From Acidobacteriota bacterium (GTDB lineage: Bacteria; Acidobacteriota; Blastocatellia; Pyrinomonadales; Pyrinomonadaceae), in NCBI GenBank assembly GCA_005790265.1, contig SXVE01000216.1, forward strand, positions 1 through 6,233: a DNA stretch of 6,233 nucleotides, written 5' to 3'. Every line of letters begins with the position of its first letter. Position 1 is the stretch's first letter. This document shows positions 1 through 4,916 of the stretch, piece after piece. The notes under the pieces were generated by a model. That model saw nothing but the letters and a program-made list of their open reading frames with translations. It was not told where the DNA came from and ran no database searches. Made by a program: the position numbers and the translations under genes.

Positions 1-1073
1 GGCTGCGCGGCGAAATATGCTTGCAGCTTCGCATCTTTGAAAATTCGTCCGCGCCGGGCGTAAATTTCGTTGCGCAAAACCTTTAAATCCTCAACGAACA
101 AACCTTCGACCATTTCGGCGGTGATCGGTTCGAGCGCGATTTTCTCGCGCATTTTCGTTTCGATTGATTCGATTAATTTGACGTTTTGCTCTTCGATCGG
201 ATTCAGCTTAACTTTCGTCTGATCTTTCAAAGGTTTGTACCAATCGCGCCACTCGAAATACTGTTTAAAACCGGGCGTCACGAAAACGCGTCCGTTGCGC
301 GCCCAAAATTCGTTGCGAATCAATCGCAAATCGTTGAGCGTCAGATTTTTCAGCAAATCTTCGGTCAGCGGAGCGGTTTGAAATTTGTCCATATCGCCGA
401 CGGCGACAGCGACATTGCGGTCTTCGTTGCGTTTGGCGTTGAGTTTTTCGAGATTTTTGCGCTCAACGGCGGTCAAAACGCTCGGCGAATAATTGGCGTT
501 CGCTTTATACCAGTAACGTTCCTCGAAATATTTTTGCAGCCACGGTTCGTCGTCAAAACGCTTGCCGTGAATCGCCTCGATTTCAGCAATCATAATGCGC
601 CAGTCCGACGGCGTATCGGCGTAAAGATTATCGTCGGGAATTTCTTTCGTTTGCCACAAACGCAAATCGCCGGGTTTGACCGATGTATGCCGCGCGGCTT
701 CGGTTAAACGAATTTCGTCAAGATTATCGCGCTCGATTTTCGTTAAAATCGCGTTGGTAAAAGTTTCTTTCGGCTGATACCAAGTTTGTTTTTCCAGATA
801 ATCCTGAATCGAACGCTCTTTGAAAATGCGCCCGCGTTTGCCGAAAACGACGCCGCGCAGCAGCGCGAGTTCGTCAACCGCGCCGTCGCTCGAAAGGCGC
901 GCGAGCTGCGTTTTCGTTATTTTCTTTTTCGAGTAATCAATTTTGTCCCAGCCCTGACGATTAAATTTCGCCCAAGCCTTTTTTTGTTCCGCTTTAAAGT
1001 CTTCGTTTTGCGCATAAACCGCCGCGCTGAGCGATAACATTAAAGCCAAATAAATCAATAGTTTTGCTTTCAT
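1..1073 (-). CDS. Secreted multi-YARHG-domain protein, C-terminus cut by window edge
   Basis: The frame is open from an ATG at 1073 to the left edge (357 complete codons, no stop), so the 3' end is missing. GGAG at 1085-1082, 8 nt before the ATG, supports the start. Residues 1-21 form a Sec signal peptide (lysines, hydrophobic core, VYA before Gln22). The mature part carries four copies of a YARHG-like module at about residues 67-122, 156-212, 247-304 and 329 onward. The signature turns are GKRGRIF, AIHGKRF, ARNGRVF and ARRGRIF. In modules 1-3 each is followed about 14-17 residues later by a W-Y pair (WYQP, WYKA, WYKP). Modules 3 and 4 are closest to the family consensus (LIRNEFWARNG, VLRNEIYARRG). 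YARHG is a presumed extracytoplasmic domain of unknown function, so only an envelope or secreted location can be inferred, perhaps binding. It lies 44 nt downstream of the DUF3828-like gene and is probably co-transcribed with it. Family call is strong; role unknown. Confidence 0.88.
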   Translation of the reverse strand, partial: MKAKLLIYLALMLSLSAAVYAQNEDFKAEQKKAWAKFNRQGWDKIDYSKKKITKTQLARLSSDGAVDELALLRGVVFGKRGRIFKERSIQDYLEKQTWYQPKETFTNAILTKIERDNLDEIRLTEAARHTSVKPGDLRLWQTKEIPDDNLYADTPSDWRIMIAEIEAIHGKRFDDEPWLQKYFEERYWYKANANYSPSVLTAVERKNLEKLNAKRNEDRNVAVAVGDMDKFQTAPLTEDLLKNLTLNDLRLIRNEFWARNGRVFVTPGFKQYFEWRDWYKPLKDQTKVKLNPIEEQNVKLIESIETKMREKIALEPITAEMVEGLFVEDLKVLRNEIYARRGRIFKDAKLQAYFAAQ

Positions 1074-1117
1074 TCGGCTTTCTCCATTTCTTCAACTAAA
1101 TCTTATTAATTTTCGTT

Positions 1118-1567
1118 TTATTTAACCGTGTCAATTTTCCACGCGCCGCCTTCTTTCACCATTTTCAGCGATAGATTGTTGACCCAACTGTTTTTGCCCG
1201 GGTTCGGCGGGGCGAGTTTGATTTTCAGCGTCGCCGCATTTCCTTTAACGATTGCTTTGCCGGTTGAAACGCGCCAGTTTTCATCATAATCCTGCGCGTT
1301 GATAAAATAATCGGCATTATATTCTTCGGCTTTGCGCCACGCATCAATCTGGCGCAGCAAACGCTTTGTCGCGTATTTAGCGAGCACCGTTTTCTGGTCA
1401 ATCGGATTGCCGCCTTCTCTGTTTAGTTCTTTCACATACCACGTGTAAAACGTTTTCGCCGATTGTTCGGGTGTCGCCGCCGTTTGCGCAACGCTGACTT
1501 TCGCGCCGCCGATGATTAAAAAAAGAACGGCGAGACTCAATAATTTATACTTGTTTTTCAGAAGCAT
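1118..1567 (-). CDS. Secreted DUF3828-like protein
   Basis: A 149-residue protein. Residues 1-27 are a signal peptide with a Lys-rich start, a leucine-rich core and SVA before Gln28, so export is expected. The mature part has FYTWYVKEL at about 40-48, YATKRLLRQID in the middle, then NADYFINAQDYDENW. It ends in a beta-rich segment closing with GGAWKIDTV. That order (FYxWY near the N-terminus, central aqueous-looking helices, DxDYFxxAQDYD-W, C-terminal strands) fits DUF3828, a family of unknown function with an NTF2-like look. The assignment is from memory of the pattern, not a search. The ATG is bounded by an in-frame TAA three codons upstream. Its Shine-Dalgarno is poor (AGGT about 15 nt away), so translation may depend partly on coupling to the OsmC gene, whose stop is 36 nt upstream. 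No catalytic residues are recognisable. Confidence 0.75.
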   Translation of the reverse strand: MLLKNKYKLLSLAVLFLIIGGAKVSVAQTAATPEQSAKTFYTWYVKELNREGGNPIDQKTVLAKYATKRLLRQIDAWRKAEEYNADYFINAQDYDENWRVSTGKAIVKGNAATLKIKLAPPNPGKNSWVNNLSLKMVKEGGAWKIDTVK

Positions 1568-1603
1568 TGTTGTTTAATTTTTACCTGAATTTTTATTTGA
1601 ATT

Positions 1604-2026
1604 TTAACCTTCCACGATTTCATAACTGGTCGTGATTTCCGCCGTCGGTCGAACGGTCGCCGCGACCGAGCAGTATTTCGTATCCGACAGCTCAATCGCC
1701 TGCGCGACGGCGCGCTCGGAAACGTCGCGACCATACACGATATGGTGAATGTGAAATTTCGTAAACGCGCGCGGCATTTCTTCGCGCCGCTCGCCGGTTA
1801 CCTCTACTTTATAATCAGTCACAATCTGCCGTTTTTTCTCCAAAATCGAAACGACATCAACCGCCGTGCACGCGCCGACTGAAACCAAAAGCATTTCCAT
1901 CGGCGTCGGCGCTGATTTCCTTTCTCCTTTTGTATCAATCGTTTGCGCATGTCCGCTCGGACTTGTGCCGATGAAAAATTCGTCGCCTGCATATTTTATC
2001 GTTGCTTTGTAAATATTTTCTGCCAT
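1604..2026 (-). CDS. OsmC-family redox protein
   Basis: A 140-residue cytoplasmic protein of the OsmC/Ohr superfamily, whose members reduce organic hydroperoxides or bind related thiol/acyl substrates. Visible family marks are an N-terminal beta region, APTPMEMLLVSVGACTA at 39-55 with Glu44 and the first reactive cysteine Cys53, and DTKYCSVAATV at 115-125 with the second cysteine Cys119. The family uses such a pair as a peroxidatic/resolving couple, and both are present here. The VGACTAVDVV form and full length resemble the general OsmC/YhfA-like branch more than classic Ohr, so the substrate is uncertain. The start is the ATG at 2026, preceded by AAAAGGA about 7 nt away. A longer reading from a TTG at 2086 would add 20 residues but overlaps the likely promoter and has no family support. 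It heads the minus-strand gene run. Its two downstream neighbours are exported proteins, so any functional link is unclear. Confidence 0.93.
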   Translation of the reverse strand: MAENIYKATIKYAGDEFFIGTSPSGHAQTIDTKGERKSAPTPMEMLLVSVGACTAVDVVSILEKKRQIVTDYKVEVTGERREEMPRAFTKFHIHHIVYGRDVSERAVAQAIELSDTKYCSVAATVRPTAEITTSYEIVEG

Positions 2027-2072
2027 TAAAAAATCCTTTTGTTGAACGTGAATTAAAATAAAATTTTGCGAG

Positions 2073-2081
2073 ATTTTAGCA
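2073..2081 (-). promoter_or_regulatory. Extended -10 promoter of the OsmC operon
   Basis: Read on the minus strand, 2081-2073 is TGCTAAAAT, a TGn extended -10 joined to a TAAAAT hexamer (5 of 6 against TATAAT). Transcription would start near 2066, giving a leader of about 40 nt before the OsmC ATG. No good -35 hexamer sits 16-18 bp upstream, which is tolerable for extended -10 promoters. The call is from motif match and position only. Confidence 0.35.
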
Positions 2082-2112
2082 CACAATTTTTCTCTTCCCG
2101 CATCTGTTTCGC

Positions 2113-2130
2113 GCCAAACAACCTTTTGGC
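2113..2130. repeat. Short inverted repeat in the divergent control region
   Basis: GCCAAA at 2113-2118 and TTTGGC at 2125-2130 form perfect 6-bp arms around a 6-nt spacer. It lies between the divergently transcribed OsmC and glycine-zipper genes, and its right arm overlaps the -24 half of the sigma-54-like element. It could be an operator. At this arm length chance is also a fair explanation. Confidence 0.3.
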
Positions 2131-2142
2131 ATCAAATATGCT
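2126..2142 (+). promoter_or_regulatory. Sigma-54-like -24/-12 element upstream of the glycine-zipper gene
   Basis: TTGGCATCAAATATGCT resembles the RpoN consensus TTGGCAC-N5-TTGCT. GG (2128-2129) and GC (2140-2141) are exactly 10 nt apart, the invariant spacing of that class. Mismatches are T for C and C for G after TGGCA, and A for the first T of TTGC. The start of transcription would fall near 2153, about 50 nt before the ATG at 2203. A competing sigma-70-type -10 (TATAAA at 2163-2168) lies downstream without a convincing -35. No enhancer site for a sigma-54 activator could be identified. Confidence 0.35.
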
Positions 2143-2190
2143 TCAAATCGGGAGGAAAAGTTTATAAAATGCCCGCGACGTTTTTCGAGA

Positions 2191-2196
2191 AAGGAG
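2191..2196 (+). promoter_or_regulatory. Strong ribosome binding site of the glycine-zipper gene
   Basis: AAGGAG followed by a 6-nt spacer to the ATG at 2203 is a near-ideal Shine-Dalgarno. It fixes the start and suggests efficient translation. Confidence 0.85.
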
Positions 2197-2202
2197 ATAA
2201 GA

Positions 2203-3867
2203 ATGAGCAGATCGAGAAGTTTTTTTTCCGCCGTTTCGGTTTATGTAATCGCCGTTTTGTTTTTCGCCGGTTTTGCCGCGCAGGTTGAAGCGCAAAATCG
2301 CCGCAGCGAACGCGAAGTGCGCGACATCGTGCGCAGTTTGAAATCGAAAATTGATGATTTTCAATACAATCTGAATTATCGCCTGCGCAGCAATTCGGCG
2401 GAACCGGACGAAGTAATTGCGATTGAAAACAATCTGCGCGATTTAGACGGCAGGATCAATGAATTTGAAACTAATCTCGACCGCCGCCGCGAAAACGTCA
2501 GTGACGTTTCGCGCATTCTCGATGCGGCGCGGCGCATCAGCGATTATTTGAACGCGAATCCGCAGCCGCGCCGCATTGAAAACGATTGGACGGAAACGAA
2601 CGCGCTGCTCAATCGTCTCGCCGCGCTTTACAACATTCGTCCGGGCACTAATCAGCGCAATTCCAGTTACGGTAACAATTCACCCGATTTCGGCAACACG
2701 GCGGGAAATTATTCAAACAATTTCGGCTTAACCGGCACGTACCGGCTTGACGCAGCGCGCAGCGAAAACGCAAGCGAGATTGTCGCCGGCAGCGATGTGC
2801 AAAGCGAAGAAGCGCGCCGCGATTTAGAAAACAAACTGCAATCGCCCGAACAAATCGCGATTGACGTGCGCGGCAATCAGGTCGTTTTGGCGTCGTCCAA
2901 TTCAGCGCCGATTTCATTTGTCGCCGACGGAACGACGAAAACGGAAAATGCGGGCGGCAAAACAATTCGCGTTCGCGCCGCGCTGCGCGGACAGGAATTG
3001 ATCGTCTCCAGTATCGGCGGCGACAGCGATTATACTGTTACTTTCGTTTCGACCGACAACGGCAGAACGCTCAAAGTGACGCGCCGCATCACGACCGATT
3101 ATCTAAACGAAACGGTTTTCGCCGACAGCTTTTACAGCAAATCCGACGCCGTCGCGCGGCTCGGAATCAATGGAAATTCAGCTCCGAATCAAACGACGAG
3201 CAATTATCCGGCTGATGACGATGCCGGTTTTTCGAGCAATTCTCCCGATGATCAAGGCGGCGCGGGCAACAGTCAAAACAACCCAAATAATCGTTCCAAC
3301 AACAATTACCCGACTGTTTCAAACGGGCGAACGGGAACCTACGTTGTGCCGAACGGAACAATTGTCAGCGGCGTTTTGGAAAACGAAATCAGCACGAAAG
3401 TTTCGCAAAATAATGACCGCTTTCGCCTGACCGTTCAATCGCCCGACGAATTTCGCGGCGCGACCATCGAAGGTTATCTGTCGGGCATCAATCGCTCCGG
3501 TCAAGTTTCCGGTCGCTCGAATATTACATTCAATTTTGAACGAATCATTCTGCGCGGCGGGCAAAGCTACGATTTTAACGGATTTCTGCAATCGGTTACC
3601 GACCGCGACGGAAAAAACGTTCGCGTTGATGCTGAAGGAACAGCGAAAGGCGACAATCAAACGAACGAAACCGTCAAACGCGGCGGCATCGGCGCCGGAT
3701 TAGGCGCAATCATCGGCGCGATTGCGGGCGGCGGAAAAGGCGCGGCAATCGGCGCGATCATCGGCGGTTCGGCGGGCGCGGGTTCGGTTATCGTCCAGGG
3801 AAAAGACGATCTCGAACTAAGACAAGGCTCATCAATCACCGTTCAGGCTTCTTCGCCGTTACGTTAA
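2203..3867 (+). CDS. Exported multi-domain glycine-zipper envelope protein
   Basis: A 554-residue protein with a clear signal peptide (1-30, VEA before Gln31). Regions in order: about 32-147, charged amphipathic helices with regularly spaced hydrophobics, possibly coiled; 148-173, Asn/Ser-rich spacer; about 174-316, a beta-rich domain opening FGLTGTYRL; 323-376, low-complexity Asn/Ser/Asp/Gln linker; about 377-487, a beta domain opening GTYVVPNGTIVSGVLENEIS; 494-529, a glycine zipper; then a short strand-rich tail. The VPNGTIVSGVLE start recalls the beta-barrel seen in VirB10/TrbI-like and acidobacterial YMGG-type glycine-zipper proteins, where such a strand opens the fold; this is a resemblance, not a demonstrated homology. 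In zipper position 497-525 Gly falls at every fourth residue, typical of membrane-inserting or oligomerising segments. There are no cysteines and no lipobox, so it is probably periplasmic or outer-membrane associated. It is monocistronic, divergent from OsmC, and ends at a strong terminator. Function unknown. Confidence 0.88.
   Translation: MSRSRSFFSAVSVYVIAVLFFAGFAAQVEAQNRRSEREVRDIVRSLKSKIDDFQYNLNYRLRSNSAEPDEVIAIENNLRDLDGRINEFETNLDRRRENVSDVSRILDAARRISDYLNANPQPRRIENDWTETNALLNRLAALYNIRPGTNQRNSSYGNNSPDFGNTAGNYSNNFGLTGTYRLDAARSENASEIVAGSDVQSEEARRDLENKLQSPEQIAIDVRGNQVVLASSNSAPISFVADGTTKTENAGGKTIRVRAALRGQELIVSSIGGDSDYTVTFVSTDNGRTLKVTRRITTDYLNETVFADSFYSKSDAVARLGINGNSAPNQTTSNYPADDDAGFSSNSPDDQGGAGNSQNNPNNRSNNNYPTVSNGRTGTYVVPNGTIVSGVLENEISTKVSQNNDRFRLTVQSPDEFRGATIEGYLSGINRSGQVSGRSNITFNFERIILRGGQSYDFNGFLQSVTDRDGKNVRVDAEGTAKGDNQTNETVKRGGIGAGLGAIIGAIAGGGKGAAIGAIIGGSAGAGSVIVQGKDDLELRQGSSITVQASSPLR
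3682..3780 (+). repeat. Glycine-zipper coding repeat with a 48-bp direct duplication
   Basis: This stretch encodes GxxxG repeated without a break. Inside it, GGCGCAATCATCGGCG at 3703-3718 recurs with one change at 3751-3766. The offset is 48 bp, which is 16 codons or four GxxxG units, so the zipper probably grew by internal duplication in frame. Confidence 0.7.
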
Positions 3868-3893
3868 TATTCCTTCATATTTGTTGTGCTATG

Positions 3894-3928
3894 AAAAAGA
3901 GTGAACGTTAAAACGTTCACTCTTTTTT
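3894..3928 (+). terminator. Intrinsic terminator after the glycine-zipper gene
   Basis: A perfect stem of AAAAAGAGTGAACG (3894-3907) with CGTTCACTCTTTTT (3914-3927), extendable by one T-A pair to leave a TAAA loop, runs into six Ts. It starts 26 nt after the stop codon at 3867. The A tract at the left foot mirrors the T tract, so it could also act on the opposite strand. Confidence 0.92.
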
Positions 3929-3950
3929 GTGTCAAAACTTTTCTTGACAC
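3929..3950. promoter_or_regulatory. Candidate operator: inverted repeat over the -35 box
   Basis: GTGTCAA (3929-3935) and TTGACAC (3944-3950) are perfect 7-bp inverted arms separated by 8 nt. The right arm contains the complete TTGACA -35 hexamer of the downstream promoter. A dimeric regulator bound here would block RNA polymerase, which is why operator is preferred over hairpin. It begins at the base directly after the terminator's T run. The regulator is unknown and is not encoded in this window. Confidence 0.4.
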
Positions 3951-3972
3951 GAAGCGTTTTTAGGAATAATTT
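3944..3972 (+). promoter_or_regulatory. Sigma-70-type promoter of the 4091 gene
   Basis: A consensus -35 (TTGACA, 3944-3949) is followed after 17 bp by TAATTT, or after 15 bp by AATAAT, a better hexamer at a shorter spacing. Transcription would start around 3979, leaving a leader of about 110 nt before the ATG at 4091. Nothing like a known riboswitch is recognised in that leader. It does hold TTATGTCTTTA (4016-4026) and TTACGTCTTTA (4060-4070), 44 bp apart, whose significance is doubtful. Confidence 0.5.
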
Positions 3973-4077
3973 CTTTTCTGAAAATCTTCAATTTAGTGGT
4001 CACAAATTTCGGTCGTTATGTCTTTACAACCAAGCTAAACAGCCATTCTCGTAATTGTTTTACGTCTTTAGAGATCA

Positions 4078-4084
4078 TAAGGAG
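4078..4084 (+). promoter_or_regulatory. Ribosome binding site that decides the 4091 start
   Basis: TAAGGAG with a 6-nt spacer leads to the ATG at 4091. It rules against an in-frame TTG at 4055, which would put 12 charged residues before the signal peptide. Confidence 0.85.
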
Positions 4085-4090
4085 AATAAA

Positions 4091-4831
4091 ATGAGCTTCC
4101 TTAACCTAAAAAAAATTTGTTTTTCCTCTTTCGTCTTTTGGTTTGCGTTTGTATCTCACACGGTTTTAGCACAAAATTTTGACGAGAAGTTAAAAAATCC
4201 GATTGATGTCAAAGTCTCGGAGCAAAACGCCAATCCGCTGTTAGTTACAATTACGAATACAGACAATTCCGATTCGCTTTTTCAAGTGGTAAATTACGCC
4301 GTTCAAAATACCGCCGACAAAGCGGTATTGGCTTATACAGTGATTGTCAAAACTAAGTCAAGCGGAAAAATATCCACTATAAATTTTAACGGCAAGTTGT
4401 TTCAACCGAACAGTTTCTATAATGAAGATTTCGGCATCGAATGGCGAAATTTACAACCTGCGGATGAAGCTGTATTTTCGATTGATTATGTGCTGTTTGA
4501 AGACGGCAGTTCGTGGGGAGCGGATACTGAAAAAGAATCGGAAAGAATCCTCGGCAGTCTCGCCGGGAGAAGAATAGCGTCGGAAAATATGGACGTTCTG
4601 CTCGACAATCAAAAAACGGATTCAGCAATAAAAATTATCAAAGGCGAAACGGCAAACGATTCAGCGCAGAATACTGATTCAAAACAATCTGACAGATGGA
4701 AGGCGGGTTTTCAGCAAGGTTATAACTCTGTTTTATGGCAGCTCAAATCGGCTTACGAAAAAGGAGGAATGAAAGCTATCGCCGTTAAAATAGAGGAAAT
4801 AAAAACCAGCATAAAAACTTTGAGAAAATAA
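4091..4831 (+). CDS. Secreted protein of unknown function
   Basis: A 246-residue protein I cannot assign to a named family. Residues 1-27 are a signal peptide (KK, aromatic hydrophobic core, VLA before Gln28). Residues about 38-136 alternate polar and hydrophobic positions like a beta sandwich, with TITNTDNS (53-60), NYAVQNTADKAVLAYTV (68-84) and FxPNSFY (104-110), a layout like Ig/CARDB-type folds that bear on protein interaction. The most family-like motif is IDYVLFEDGSSWGAD (131-145), which I recall from other uncharacterised acidobacterial secreted proteins. After it, 147-246 turns charged and helical, ending in a Lys-rich amphipathic tail. Only one cysteine, inside the signal peptide. 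By hand count 4141-4440 is 38% G+C (114 of 300), against 51% (154 of 300) for 5101-5400 in the next gene. That suggests different ancestry or relaxed constraint. It has its own promoter and terminator, so it is expressed alone. Confidence 0.82.
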   Translation: MSFLNLKKICFSSFVFWFAFVSHTVLAQNFDEKLKNPIDVKVSEQNANPLLVTITNTDNSDSLFQVVNYAVQNTADKAVLAYTVIVKTKSSGKISTINFNGKLFQPNSFYNEDFGIEWRNLQPADEAVFSIDYVLFEDGSSWGADTEKESERILGSLAGRRIASENMDVLLDNQKTDSAIKIIKGETANDSAQNTDSKQSDRWKAGFQQGYNSVLWQLKSAYEKGGMKAIAVKIEEIKTSIKTLRK

Positions 4832-4850
4832 CTTTCGCAAAAAATTTAGA

Positions 4851-4884
4851 AAAAAGAACGTCGGCGCTGAACGGCGTTCTTTTT
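4851..4884. terminator. Bidirectional intrinsic terminator after the 4091 gene
   Basis: AAAAAGAACGTCG (4851-4863) pairs with CGGCGTTCTTTTT (4872-4884), with one T-G wobble and an 8-nt loop. It starts 19 nt after the stop codon. Five Ts follow the GC-rich stem, and five As precede it, so it can also end transcripts coming from the right on the minus strand. That matters because the rhomboid gene has no terminator of its own before the convergent overlap. Confidence 0.88.
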
Positions 4885-4909
4885 CATTTTCGCCTGAAAC
4901 AATTAAAAT
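4881..4909 (+). promoter_or_regulatory. Promoter for a probable leaderless mRNA
   Basis: TTTTCA (4881-4886, 4 of 6 to TTGACA) is followed after 17 bp by TAAAAT (4904-4909, 5 of 6 to TATAAT). The expected start point, 7-8 nt past the -10, is 4916-4917, which is the A of the ATG at 4917 or one base before it. No Shine-Dalgarno exists between the -10 and the ATG. The -35 overlaps the T run of the preceding terminator. Confidence 0.5.
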
Positions 4910-4916
4910 TGGCTCA

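Noticed and set aside
186..1037. Plus-strand open frames at 186-707 and 786-1037
   Set aside because: They lie antisense to the YARHG gene, have Phe/Arg/Val-rich shadow composition and no ribosome site. The minus strand shows a signal peptide and repeated domain.
1568..1603. Direct repeat TGAATTTT in the OsmC-DUF3828 gap
   Set aside because: Short and AT-rich in an AT-rich spacer; expected by chance.
2027..2086. 20-residue N-terminal extension of OsmC from a TTG
   Set aside because: It overlaps the extended -10 box and has no Shine-Dalgarno. The ATG at 2026 has AAAAGGA correctly spaced and begins where the family begins.
2143..2364. Minus-strand frame across the divergent region
   Set aside because: It covers the promoter region and the antisense of a signal peptide, with no recognisable domain.
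3167..3839. Several open frames in both directions inside the 2203 gene
   Set aside because: They are shadows produced by the GC-rich and low-complexity coding sequence; the 2203 frame has the ribosome site, signal peptide and terminator.
4016..4070. Imperfect 11-bp direct repeat TTAYGTCTTTA, 44 bp apart
   Set aside because: Only two copies, AT-rich and one mismatch; spacing of about four helical turns is suggestive but not enough to call a regulator site.
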